Below, piece by piece: positions 36,466 to 45,179 of a stretch of 64,000 nucleotides of DNA. The notes beneath the pieces are model-generated. The model saw nothing but the letters and a program-made list of their open reading frames with translations. It was not told the DNA's origin and made no database searches. The position numbers and the translations under genes are program-made. The DNA comes from Pseudomonadota bacterium. GTDB lineage: Bacteria; Pseudomonadota; Gammaproteobacteria; Xanthomonadales; Xanthomonadaceae. The DNA is taken from contig JAFEBW010000060.1 in NCBI GenBank assembly GCA_018242445.1, positions 62,001-126,000 on the forward strand, written 5' to 3'. Position 1 is the first letter of the stretch. The number at the start of each line of letters is the position of its first letter.

Positions 36466-37368
36466 TCAGCCCGACTCGCAATCGAAGCGCAGCAGCAGGT
36501 CGCCGTTGAGCGCCGCACCCTTGCCGAGACTGATCGTGCCGGACTTGCGCAGGTGCACCTCGTCGCGGCTCAGGCGGAGTTCATCGTCGCCGCCGAGCTT
36601 GACCCAGGTGCCGTTGGTGGAGCGATCCGACAGCACGAAATGGCCGCGCTTGTACTCGATGGTGGCATGCGTGCGGCTGATCCAGTCCGCGGACACGGCG
36701 AGGTTGTTGGTGGATTCGCGCCCGATCGAATACGGATCGGACTCGGGCGTGAGCTCGATCACCTGATCCTTGAAACGCAGCACCAGCTTGGTCGGCGCGG
36801 CAGGGTCGGCGGCCATGGTGCGCACCGCGCGCTGCACGGTGGTCATGCCGGAAGTGTCCTCCTGCCAGATCACGTCCACGATCTCGATCGGCAACAGCTT
36901 GCCGCTCACCCGTGCGCGGCCGAGGCTGCGCACGCTGATCGGCGGGCCGGTCAGCTCGCGCAGCGATGCGGCGGTGGTGACGATCTGCTCGCGCTTGGCC
37001 AGCGCGGCCATGCGTGCGGCGACGTTGACCGCGTCGCCGAACACGTCGTGGTCCTCGAACAGCGCCTCGCCGTGGTGCAGGCCGATGCGGATGCCGAGGT
37101 TGTCGCGCACGAAATCGATGTCGCGCGCCATCTTGCGCTGCATGTCGCAGGCCGCCAGCACGCCCTGCAGGGCGCTGCGGAAGGTGCACATGATCTCGTC
37201 GCCGATGGTCTTGATGACCCGGCCGCCGTGGGAATTGCACACCACGGTCAGGGCATCGAGGACGCTGGCGATCAACCGGCGCGCCTCGACATCGCCGCGC
37301 TGCTCGAACAGCCGCGTGCTGCCGCTGACATCGGCGAACAGGATCGTGCAGGGTTGGGTGGCGGCCAT
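36466..37368 (-). CDS. Class III adenylate cyclase with C-terminal FHA domain
   Basis: 300 residues. The cyclase domain (about 5-170) has a complete catalytic set with correct spacing: metal Asp13 and Asp57, purine-selecting Lys53 and Asp108 (adenylate type), transition-state Asn115 and Arg119 (GDAVNVAARM). Residues about 195-295 form an FHA domain (YSIGRESTNNLAVSADWISRTH, DRSTNGTWV), which would bind phosphothreonine. No membrane segment, so cytoplasmic. Probably links Ser/Thr phosphorylation to cAMP. A TATCAT hexamer lies only about 15 bases before the ATG. Confidence 0.9.
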   Translation of the reverse strand: MAATQPCTILFADVSGSTRLFEQRGDVEARRLIASVLDALTVVCNSHGGRVIKTIGDEIMCTFRSALQGVLAACDMQRKMARDIDFVRDNLGIRIGLHHGEALFEDHDVFGDAVNVAARMAALAKREQIVTTAASLRELTGPPISVRSLGRARVSGKLLPIEIVDVIWQEDTSGMTTVQRAVRTMAADPAAPTKLVLRFKDQVIELTPESDPYSIGRESTNNLAVSADWISRTHATIEYKRGHFVLSDRSTNGTWVKLGGDDELRLSRDEVHLRKSGTISLGKGAALNGDLLLRFDCESG

Positions 37369-37612
37369 GAATGTCCATGATAATCCAGCCGGGGAGGCCG
37401 GGTCACGTTCGGGGGGAAGAACGTCGGCCGGACGGGCGACCGGTCATCCGCGCTCGCCACTGGACGCCGCCGCCCCGGCGGCAGGGTGCCGCGATGGCGG
37501 CGACGAAAACCCTTGAACTGGAACCGATGCGTGGGGGAGGATGACCGCCCCCGGCCTGCCGTCTGCCCGGCGCAGCGCCGCATCCCGCACCCACCCCCAA
37601 GGATTCCACACC

Positions 37613-40321
37613 ATGCGTTCCACCGCGACCCCGCGCCTCCTGCCGCTCGCCCTCGCCGTGATGCTCGGCTGCGGCCTGCCCGCTTCGCAATCGGCCCAGG
37701 CCGCACCCGCATCGACGCCGTCCGCGAGCGAGGCCGTCACCCGCGCCACTCTCGACAACGGCCTGCGCGTGGTGATCGTGCGCGACACCCTCGCGCCGAT
37801 GGTGACCACCCAGATCACCTACCTCGCCGGCGGCTACGAGACTCCTGCCGGCATGCCCGGCAGCGCGCATGCGCTGGAACACATGCTGTTCCGCGACAGC
37901 CGCGGCATGACCGGCGCGCAGCTCAACGAGATGACCGGCAAGATGGGCGCCGACAACAACGCCTTCACCACCGCCGACGCCACCCAGTACTACTTCGTCG
38001 CCCCGGCGCAGTACGTCGATCTTCTGTTGCAGATCGAGTCCACGCGCATGCGCGGGGCGCTGATGACCGACAAGGACTGGGGGCTGGAGAAAGGCGCGAT
38101 CGAGCAGGAAGTCTCGCGCGACATCTCCGACCCGGGTTATCTGGCCTTCGCCGACGCCGAGCGCACGTTGTTTGCAGGAACCGGCTACGCCGAGGACGCG
38201 CTGGGCACGCGGCCGTCGTTCGACAAGACCACCGGCGCGGATCTGCGCGCCTTCCACGACGCATGGTACCGGCCGAACAACGCGATCCTCGTGATCGTCG
38301 GCGACGTCGAGCCGCAGGCCACGCTGGCGCAGGTGAAAACCCTGTTCGGATCGATCCCGTCGCACCCGCTGCCAGCCAGGGCGCCGCTGGCATTGCAGCC
38401 GTTCGCGGCCAAGACCATCGCGCGCACCACGCCCGACGCCACCGGCTCTGTGCAGTTCTTCTACCGTTTCCCGGGGCAGAAGTCGGCGGATTCGGCGGCC
38501 GCGCAATTGCTGATGGATGCGCTGTCCAACGCGCGCAGCGGGCTGTCCGAACTGGCCGCGCAGGGCAAGGTGCTCAGCGCCAATGCCGGCGCGCAAACCT
38601 TCAGCAATGCCGGCATCGCGATGGTGTCGGTCGGCTTCCCCAAGGGCGGCGATGCCCGGGCCGCGCAGGCGGCGATGGATGCGCAGATCGCGGCGGTGTT
38701 GCGTGATGGCGTGCCGGCCGATCTGGTGGAAGCCGCGCGCCGCGCCGAGCTGGCGCAGTTCGAGTTCAACAAGAACAGCGCCGTGACCCAGGCCAGCGCA
38801 TGGTCGCAGGCGCTGGCCTGGCAGGGCCTGGACTCGCCCGAACAGGCCGAACAGGCGATCCGCGCGGTCACCGTGGACGATGTCAATCGCGTCGCTCGCG
38901 CCTGGCTCAAACCCGACCAGCGCGTGACCGTGGTGCTCACGCCCGATCCGAACGGCAAGCGCCCGCCCGACAGCAGCGGCTTCGGCGGCAGCGAGAAATT
39001 CGGCAGCGACGACAAGCTCGACGCACCGCTGCCGGCATGGGCGGCCACGGCGTTGGCGAAACTCGACATGCCGCACTGGACGCTGGCGCCGCAGCGCATG
39101 ACGCTGGGCAATGGCATCACCCTGATCGTGCAGCCCGAATCCGTCAGCAAGACCGTCACCGTGATCGGCCATGTCGATCACAACGCGTCCCTGCAGGAAG
39201 CGCCCGGCAAGGAAGGCGTGGCGCGCGTGCTCGAATCCCTGTTCGATTACGGCAGCGTCTCGCTCGATCGCAACGCCTTCCACAAGGCGCTCGACGACAT
39301 CGCCGCCAACGCATCCGGCGGCAGCGACTTCAACCTGGCCGTGCCCAGCGAAGGCTTCGATCGCGGCATGGCCTTGCTGGCCGACGACGAACTGCACCCG
39401 GCCTTGCCGGCCGAGGCCTTCGCCGTGCAGCAGAAAACCCTCTCGCGCACCCTCGCCGGCGAACTGCAATCCCCGTCGTACCAGATGTTCCGTGCGTTGA
39501 GGAAGGGCCTGTTGCCGGCCGGCGACCCGGGCTTGCGCGAAGCCACGCCGGCCACGGTGGACAAGCTCGACCTGCAGGATGCGAAGGACTATTACGCCAG
39601 CACGTTCCGCCCGGACATGACCACGATTGTCGTCGTCGGCGACGTCACCCCGGAGCAGGCGCGGGCGACGGTGGAAAAATACTTCGGCGGCTGGAAGGCG
39701 CAAGGCGCCAAGCCGGACACGATCCCGGCGAAGGTGCCGCTGAACCCGCCCAGCTACACGGTCGTCCCCAATGCCTACGCCTCGCAGGATCAGGTGCTGA
39801 TGGCGCAGACGCTGGGACTGGATTTGTCCAACCCCGACCGTTTCGCGCTCACGCTGGGCAACGACGTGCTCGGCGGCAACGGCTTCGCTTCGCGGCTGAT
39901 GACCGACATCCGCGTCAAGCACGGCTTCGCCTACGGTGCCGGCTCGGGCATGCAGTTCGACCGCTCGCGTTCGACCTTCTACGTGCAATACGGCAGCGAC
40001 CCGGGCAAGGTCGCGCCGGTGGACGCGCTGGTGCAGCAGAACCTGCATGCCATGCAGACCACCCCGGTGTCGAAGGCCGAACTCGACAATGCCCGTCAGT
40101 ACGAGATCCGCTCGATCCCGGTCAGCGTCTCCAGCGTGGAGCGCATCGCCCGCGAACTGCTGGGCTGGAGCTGGAAGGGCCTGCCGCTGGACGAACCGAT
40201 GGTCGCCGCGCGGCACTACCTCGACATGACGCCGGCGCAGGTGCAGGAAGCGTTCCGCAAGTACATCGCCCCCGACCACCTCGTGCAGGTGGTGCAGGGG
40301 CCGGCACCGGAGAAGCACTGA
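37613..40321 (+). CDS. Exported M16 family zinc peptidase (two-domain, pitrilysin-like)
   Basis: 902 residues. Signal sequence LLPLALAVMLGCGLPASQSAQA; cleavage after AQA or lipidation at the LGC are both possible. The first M16 domain has the inverted zinc motif HALEH at residues 86-90 and the distal glutamate region LEKGAIEQEVSRD. The second half is a related but zinc-less M16 domain (SVSKTVTVIGHVDHN, GGNGFASRLMTDIRVKHGFAY). Probably a periplasmic oligopeptidase. AAGGATTCC precedes the ATG. Divergent from the cyclase gene. Confidence 0.92.
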   Translation: MRSTATPRLLPLALAVMLGCGLPASQSAQAAPASTPSASEAVTRATLDNGLRVVIVRDTLAPMVTTQITYLAGGYETPAGMPGSAHALEHMLFRDSRGMTGAQLNEMTGKMGADNNAFTTADATQYYFVAPAQYVDLLLQIESTRMRGALMTDKDWGLEKGAIEQEVSRDISDPGYLAFADAERTLFAGTGYAEDALGTRPSFDKTTGADLRAFHDAWYRPNNAILVIVGDVEPQATLAQVKTLFGSIPSHPLPARAPLALQPFAAKTIARTTPDATGSVQFFYRFPGQKSADSAAAQLLMDALSNARSGLSELAAQGKVLSANAGAQTFSNAGIAMVSVGFPKGGDARAAQAAMDAQIAAVLRDGVPADLVEAARRAELAQFEFNKNSAVTQASAWSQALAWQGLDSPEQAEQAIRAVTVDDVNRVARAWLKPDQRVTVVLTPDPNGKRPPDSSGFGGSEKFGSDDKLDAPLPAWAATALAKLDMPHWTLAPQRMTLGNGITLIVQPESVSKTVTVIGHVDHNASLQEAPGKEGVARVLESLFDYGSVSLDRNAFHKALDDIAANASGGSDFNLAVPSEGFDRGMALLADDELHPALPAEAFAVQQKTLSRTLAGELQSPSYQMFRALRKGLLPAGDPGLREATPATVDKLDLQDAKDYYASTFRPDMTTIVVVGDVTPEQARATVEKYFGGWKAQGAKPDTIPAKVPLNPPSYTVVPNAYASQDQVLMAQTLGLDLSNPDRFALTLGNDVLGGNGFASRLMTDIRVKHGFAYGAGSGMQFDRSRSTFYVQYGSDPGKVAPVDALVQQNLHAMQTTPVSKAELDNARQYEIRSIPVSVSSVERIARELLGWSWKGLPLDEPMVAARHYLDMTPAQVQEAFRKYIAPDHLVQVVQGPAPEKH

Positions 40322-40429
40322 GGCAATAGATCACATGACCGGCTGCCATCCATCACGCATCATGGAGGATTCGCTGTTGCGAATCATGCGTTGACGTGTG
40401 TGCGTCAGTGCAATCCCGGTCAAGACGGC

Positions 40430-40600
40430 GTTAGCCCCTTCCCCCGCTCGCGGGGGGTGATGATGCGCGTTTGCGAACTGCCGGCGGCAGTTCGCGCGCT
40501 GAAGAACGCCAGGCAGGGCAGGAAGGATGGGATGGGGGGATTGTTGTCACCGCCGCTGCCCCCACCCCAACCCTCCCCCGCAAGCGGGGAGTCCTAGGCG
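40430..40600. repeat. Composite REP/BIME-like element, copy A
   Basis: Contains CCCCCGC/GCGGGGG (40441-40456), the long palindrome GCGAACTGCC-GGC-GGCAGTTCGC, then GAAGAACGCCAGGCAGGG, and near the end CCCACCCCAACCCTCCCCCGCAAGCGGGG. Closely similar in order and sequence to the element at 43965-44125. It fills most of the 294-bp gap after the peptidase gene; no gene is seen in it. Confidence 0.8.
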
Positions 40601-40615
40601 GGAGGCTCTTGAGAA

Positions 40616-42883
40616 TCAGGCCAACTCGGTAGCCGCCGCCACGATGTCCGCCTCGCCCGGCAGCACCAGCAGGGCCGCGCCGGCCAGCGGGGTGTAGGTG
40701 TCCACGCCGACCACGCGCCGCAGCGGCTTGCTGCCGTGGCCTGATTCGACGATGGCGGTGATGATGCCCTCGCCCACCCCGGCGCTGCGGCGGCCCTCGT
40801 CCACCACGAGGATGCGCGCGCACTCCCCGGCATGGCGGGCGATGGCTTGCTCGTTCAACGGCTGCAACCAGCGCAGATCGACCACGCGCACCTTCCAGCC
40901 GCGCTTGCCTTCGATCTGCTGCGCGGCACGCAGGCTCATCGGCACGCCGTTGCCGTAGGTGAACACGACCAGATCCTTCGCCTCGGCTGCATACACGCGC
41001 TCCTCGCCCAGCGCCATCGCCTCGCCTGGAGCGGGATAGGCGAAACTCCAGCCGCCGTCGCCAGGCGCGTGCAGATCCTTGGTCATGTACAGCGCGATCG
41101 GCTCGAGGAAGGCGCACACGCGCCCATCGACCTTCACCAGTGCGGCCAGCGTGCGCAGCATCGTCGCCGCATCGTCGCCACGGCTCGGACAACCCACCAC
41201 GAGACCGGGGATGTCGCGCAGCGCGGCGATGGAATTGTCGTTGTGGAAGTGCCCGCCGAAACCGCGCTGGTAGCCCAGCGAAGCCACGCGCATCAGGATC
41301 GGATTGCGGTACTGGCCGTTGCTGAAGAACTGCAACGAGCACGCCTCGCCGCGGATCTGGTCGCAAGCGTTGTGGAAGTAGGCGAGGTACTGGATCTCGG
41401 GGATCGGCAGCATCCCCATGTTGGCATAGCCCTGAGCGAGGCCGAGGATCATGGTCTCGTCGAGCAGGGTGTTGAACACGCGCGCGTTCTTGAACGCCTT
41501 GTGCAGGCCCTTGGTCACCGTATAGACGCCGCCCTTCTGCGCCACGTCCTCGCCGAACAGCAGCGATTCTGGATATTTGCAGAACAGCTCGTGCAGGGCG
41601 TTGTTGATCAGCAAGGCGAGGTGGCGGGGCGGCAGGTTTTCCGGCAGTTTCGCTTCGCTGCCGAACACGGCAAGACGCTTGTCGCCGAAGTCTGCGCGCT
41701 GCGCTTCGGCCTTCACGGCATCGGGCGTGTACGGCGCCAGCGGTGCGATCACTTCGGCGAGGTCAGTGAGCTTGGGCCGGCGGTCGGCTTCCTCGGCCGC
41801 AGCGAAGCACTTGCCGCGGATGGCTTCGTACTGCGCGAGCAGCGATTCCTTCGTGTACAAACCCGATTCGAGTGCAATCGCTGCCGAACGCAGCAGCGGA
41901 TCGCCCGCCTCGACCTGCATCAACTCCTCGAAGCTGCGCCACTCGATCTCGAAGTCGGTACCGGCGTGGCCCATGATCCGCGTGGTGCGCAGGTGCAGGA
42001 AGGTCGGCCTGCGCGTGCTGCGGCAGTGGTGCACGGCGCGCGCGACCTGCTCGTAGCCGCCCGCAATGTCGAGTCCATCGGCATAGAAATAATCGAGATC
42101 CTGGCGCTGCGCGAAATTGCGCTCGATCCAGCCGCCAGGGGTCTTCACCGAGATGCCGATGCCGTTGTCCTCGCACACGAACAGCACCGGCGCCGGCAGC
42201 TTCTGGTAGGCCGTCCAGCCGGCGGTGTTGAACGCGGTCTGCGCGGTGGCGTGGTTGCTCGACGCATCGCCGAAGGAGCAGATCGCGATGGAGTCGGCGG
42301 GGATGGGAAGCGCATGCCCGATGCGCCGCGCCTGCTCGATCGCCACCGCAGTGCCCAGCGCCTTGGGCAGGTGCGAGGCAATCGTCGAAGTCTGCGGCAG
42401 CACCCACAGCGGCTTGCTGCCCCACACCTTGTGGCGGCCGCCGGAGGCCGGATCGTCCTTGCTCGCCGCGAAGCTCAGCGCCGAATCCATGATGGGATCC
42501 AGGCCCGGCAATTTGCGGAAGCGCTCGGCCATGAACGCGCCGGAACGGTAATGCAAGAAGGCCGGATCGGTGTGCCGGGTGAGCCGCGCGACCATCGCGT
42601 TGCCTTCGTGACCGGACGAACCGATGGTGTAGAAAACCTTGTTTTTCACCCGCAGCACGCGCGCCATCAAATCCAGATGACGGCTGATGAGTTGCGATTC
42701 GAACAGGTCGAGGAAGTCGCGCGCGCTGCACAGGCTGCCATCGAGGACGGCTTCGTCGGCGGCCGGACGCGGCCGCGCATGGCCGCTCCACTGCTGCACG
42801 AACTCGACGAAGTTCTGATCGCACACTTCGGCGCGGTTGACGTTCTTGTGGCGGGCGGGGATGGGCTGGGCGATGGCGTTCAT
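40616..42883 (-). CDS. Fused 2-oxoacid dehydrogenase E1 (alpha plus beta), thiamine diphosphate dependent
   Basis: 755 residues. Residues 50-380 match E1 alpha (FYTIGSSGHEGNAMVAR at 84-100; LFVCEDNGIGIS) and 420-755 match E1 beta (LLFGEDVAQKGGVYTVTKGL, GQYRNPILMR, VVDLRWLQPLN). Subunits that are usually separate are fused. The thiamine diphosphate motif reads GDA at 205-207 ... DN at 239-240, instead of GDG ... NN. No E2 or E3 gene is nearby. It probably decarboxylates branched-chain or related 2-oxoacids; substrate uncertain. Confidence 0.88.
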   Translation of the reverse strand: MNAIAQPIPARHKNVNRAEVCDQNFVEFVQQWSGHARPRPAADEAVLDGSLCSARDFLDLFESQLISRHLDLMARVLRVKNKVFYTIGSSGHEGNAMVARLTRHTDPAFLHYRSGAFMAERFRKLPGLDPIMDSALSFAASKDDPASGGRHKVWGSKPLWVLPQTSTIASHLPKALGTAVAIEQARRIGHALPIPADSIAICSFGDASSNHATAQTAFNTAGWTAYQKLPAPVLFVCEDNGIGISVKTPGGWIERNFAQRQDLDYFYADGLDIAGGYEQVARAVHHCRSTRRPTFLHLRTTRIMGHAGTDFEIEWRSFEELMQVEAGDPLLRSAAIALESGLYTKESLLAQYEAIRGKCFAAAEEADRRPKLTDLAEVIAPLAPYTPDAVKAEAQRADFGDKRLAVFGSEAKLPENLPPRHLALLINNALHELFCKYPESLLFGEDVAQKGGVYTVTKGLHKAFKNARVFNTLLDETMILGLAQGYANMGMLPIPEIQYLAYFHNACDQIRGEACSLQFFSNGQYRNPILMRVASLGYQRGFGGHFHNDNSIAALRDIPGLVVGCPSRGDDAATMLRTLAALVKVDGRVCAFLEPIALYMTKDLHAPGDGGWSFAYPAPGEAMALGEERVYAAEAKDLVVFTYGNGVPMSLRAAQQIEGKRGWKVRVVDLRWLQPLNEQAIARHAGECARILVVDEGRRSAGVGEGIITAIVESGHGSKPLRRVVGVDTYTPLAGAALLVLPGEADIVAAATELA

Positions 42884-43245
42884 ATGTTTTCTCCTTCTCC
42901 TGTTGTCGGGAGAGGGCTGGGGTAAGGGGCAATGGTTTCAACTCAGGCTATATCGCAAACAGGTTGGCGCCCTCATCCGCCCCCGGATCAAGTCCGAGGC
43001 AGGCTCTGCGGGCACCTTGACTCGCGCCATCCTTGGCGCTCACCCTTCGGGCCAGCTTCGCTGTTCGCATGCGCATCCTACGCATGCAGTCCCCGGAGGG
43101 GGAAGGAAGTGACCGCCTCTCCCTCCGGTAGAGGCCGACGCGCCGCAGGCGCGGCGGGTGAGGGAGTGCCTTGTCCGATCATTACGCAGGCATGGAATCC
43201 TGATGACGTGACACGATGGCGTTCTTCGACTCGCGGGCGTGCCTG
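42884..43245. repeat. Gene-free 362-bp gap with several palindromic repeats
   Basis: No coding region is supported. It holds CCCTCATCCGCCCC, GCATGCGCATCCTACGCATGC (imperfect palindrome), CCCCGGAGGGGGAAGG and TCTCCCTCCGG...GACGCGCCGCAGGCGCGGCGGGTGAGGGAG. These cores recur in the other intergenic elements of the window. The promoter of the E1 gene must lie in its left part. Confidence 0.65.
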
Positions 43246-43902
43246 CTACGTGGATTCCTTCGAGGCCGCAATCAGCGCGTAATGCTCCTCGGCATACCGC
43301 GGCATCGGCACGTAACCCGGCTGCGCCTTCACCCGTTCCAACCAATCGCACAGGCGCGGGTAGCGTTGCAGGTCGAAGCCGCCCTCGTCGGCGACGTGGG
43401 TGTAGCCGAACAGGGCGATGTCGGCGATGCCGTAACCGCTGCCGCCGCCGCTGAACCATGCATGCGAGGACAGGTGGGTTTCCATCACCGCCAGCGCCTG
43501 GTTGCCGCGCTCGCGCAGGCGCGGCAAATCGGCGCGGCGCGGCGAGTCCAGCGGCGTCCAGCCGCAGATGAAACGCGCGACCGCCACGCATGGCTCGTGG
43601 CTGTACTGCTCGAAGAACATCCACGCCATCGTCTGCGCGCGCTGCCACGCATCGCCGGCGAAATACGCGCTGCCCTCGGCCAGCCAGTACAGGATCGCGT
43701 CGGATTCGGCCAGCGTGCGGCCATCCTCCAGTTCGATCATCGGCGCCTTGCCGTTGGGATTTTTCGCGAGATATTCCGGCGTGCGGGTGTCGCCGCGGGC
43801 GATGTCGATCTCCACCCAGCGGTGCTCGCGGCCAAGCTGCGAGAGCAGCATGCGCAGCTTGTGGGTGTTGCCCGACGGTGAATAGCCGTACACGGTGATC
43901 AT
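43246..43902 (-). CDS. Glutathione S-transferase family protein
   Basis: 218 residues. N-terminal thioredoxin-like domain: MITVYGYSPSGNTHKLRMLL with the Ser/Tyr near the start for glutathione activation, NGKAPMIELEDG and LAESDAILYWLA, the glutathione-binding pattern; helical C-terminal domain (YGIADIALFGYTHVADEGGFDL). Probably detoxifies electrophiles in the cytoplasm. AAGGAGAG precedes the ATG at 43900-43902. Confidence 0.9.
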   Translation of the reverse strand: MITVYGYSPSGNTHKLRMLLSQLGREHRWVEIDIARGDTRTPEYLAKNPNGKAPMIELEDGRTLAESDAILYWLAEGSAYFAGDAWQRAQTMAWMFFEQYSHEPCVAVARFICGWTPLDSPRRADLPRLRERGNQALAVMETHLSSHAWFSGGGSGYGIADIALFGYTHVADEGGFDLQRYPRLCDWLERVKAQPGYVPMPRYAEEHYALIAASKEST

Positions 43903-43964
43903 GCGATGCTCTCCTTGATTTGTTGAAAGGTCGTCGCCTTGCCTTGACCGTACTGTCAAACTGC

Positions 43965-44125
43965 TGTTACCCCTTTCCCCGCTTGCGGTGGTGATGCGGC
44001 GCACTTGCGAACTGCCGGTGGCAGTTCGCGTGCCGAAGAACGCCCGGCAGGGCTGGGATGGAAGGAAGGTTTCTCGTACCCCAGCCCCCACCCCAACCCT
44101 CCCCCGCAAGCGGGGGGAGTGATGG
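43965..44125. repeat. Composite REP/BIME-like element, copy B
   Basis: Same order of parts as copy A: TTTCCCCGCTTGCGG, palindrome GCGAACTGCC-GGT-GGCAGTTCGC, GAAGAACGCCCGGCAGGG, then CCCACCCCAACCCTCCCCCGCAAGCGGGGGG. It is in the same orientation as copy A, about 3.4 kb apart. No gene in this gap. Confidence 0.8.
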
Positions 44126-44139
44126 TGCAAGCTCCATGG

Positions 44140-44706
44140 TCATCCGGGGTGGTGCCTGTCACCATGATCGCGAGCGTGCCGTGCGAGCCACTGCTCGCGG
44201 GTCTGGCCCCAGATGTCCACCACCACGTCCTCGAAGGGCGATGGCATGTGCGTGCGCCGCAGGATGCTCGAACCCAGGCGACGCGCGACGTTCTGCGAGG
44301 CGGTGTTGCCCGGATCGATGCAGTGGATGATGTCGTTCCAGTGCAGGTTCGCGAACGCCCAGTCGATCGCCGCGCTCGCCGCCTCGGTGGCGTAGCCGTG
44401 GCCCCAGCCACGCCGGTGCAGCACCCAGCCGATCTCGTTGCCCGGCCAGCCTTCCGGCCGCCACGGGCCGACGCTGCCGATCCAGTCGCCGCTGGATTTT
44501 TCGACCACCGAGAACATCGCGAAGCCCTGCATCGCCCACGCCCCCGGCCCTTGCAGGAACTTGCGCCACGCCGCCGCGCGCGTGAGCACGCCGCCGAGGT
44601 GGCGGGTCACGTCCGCATCCGCATACGTCTGCGCGTAGGCGTCGAAATCCTCGCGCCGTGGCAGGCGCAGGAGCAGGCGTGGCGTTTCGATGCGTGGGCT
44701 ATCCAT
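44140..44706 (-). CDS. GNAT family N-acetyltransferase (RimJ/RimL type)
   Basis: 188 residues. ETPRLLLRLPRREDFDAYA start, GNEIGWVLHRRGWGHGYATEAASAAIDWAF (acetyl-CoA binding motif A with WGxGYATEA), NTASQNVARRLG. Typical of the RimJ/RimL-like group acting on proteins or small amines; substrate unknown. The ATG lies 9 bp downstream of the pilin-like lipoprotein stop, so they may be co-transcribed. Confidence 0.9.
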   Translation of the reverse strand: MDSPRIETPRLLLRLPRREDFDAYAQTYADADVTRHLGGVLTRAAAWRKFLQGPGAWAMQGFAMFSVVEKSSGDWIGSVGPWRPEGWPGNEIGWVLHRRGWGHGYATEAASAAIDWAFANLHWNDIIHCIDPGNTASQNVARRLGSSILRRTHMPSPFEDVVVDIWGQTREQWLARHARDHGDRHHPG

Positions 44707-44715
44707 TCCTTGCTC

Positions 44716-45165
44716 TCAATGACCGCTGTACCGGCAGGCCGGCAGCACGTCGTGGATGCGCGGGTAGTCGGGCGACTGGCAATGCCACTGCACGCCCATC
44801 GCATCCACGTGGGTCAGGTCAGGAACCAGCACGATGCGCCCGCCATCCCTGCCCGAGCTCGCGTCGAACTCCAGCGTGATCGCGCCATCCGCACCGATGC
44901 TGGCCGAACGCAGGGTGTCGCCGCGGTATTCGCTGGGCGGCGGCAGGCCGGCATCCTGATTGCGAGTGGGTAGCTTGCCGAAGTTGTTGTAATACTCGGC
45001 CACCGCGAGGCGCATGCGATCGGCCGCCTTGGCGAAGTCGCCGCGCATCAGTTGCGCCTGCTCGTCGGCCTGCACGGTGCGATCGAGCGGTGTCGGCCGG
45101 ATCGGCTCGCAGCAGGCCGCCAGCGCCATCGGCAACAGCAGGATCGACGCCGTCTTCACGGCCAC
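44716..45165 (-). CDS. Lipoprotein with type IV pilin-like C-terminal domain
   Basis: 149 residues. Lipobox LAAC in SILLLPMALAACCEP predicts lipidation. The rest (DRMRLAVAEYYNNFGKLPTRNQ, SASIGADGAITLEF, QWHCQSPDYPRIHDVLPAC) has the layout of the globular domain of a PilA-like pilin, including two distal cysteines that could form the pilin disulfide loop. It lacks the pilin prepilin leader. Starts with GTG at 45163-45165, 7 bases after GGGAG; ATGs further in would remove the signal. Confidence 0.65.
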   Translation of the reverse strand: MAVKTASILLLPMALAACCEPIRPTPLDRTVQADEQAQLMRGDFAKAADRMRLAVAEYYNNFGKLPTRNQDAGLPPPSEYRGDTLRSASIGADGAITLEFDASSGRDGGRIVLVPDLTHVDAMGVQWHCQSPDYPRIHDVLPACRYSGH

Positions 45166-45179
45166 GGCACGGCTCCCGA

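Noticed and set aside
36553..37380. 275-codon frame opposite the adenylate cyclase-FHA gene
   Set aside because: The minus strand has all catalytic residues; the plus frame shows no domain.
40391..40597. Short frames through the composite repeats
   Set aside because: Translations of REP palindromes (Pro/Arg-rich); no conservation or start signal.
42932..43282. Frame of 116 codons between the E1 and GST genes
   Set aside because: It covers the repeat-rich gap and overlaps the GST end; composition is that of the repeats.
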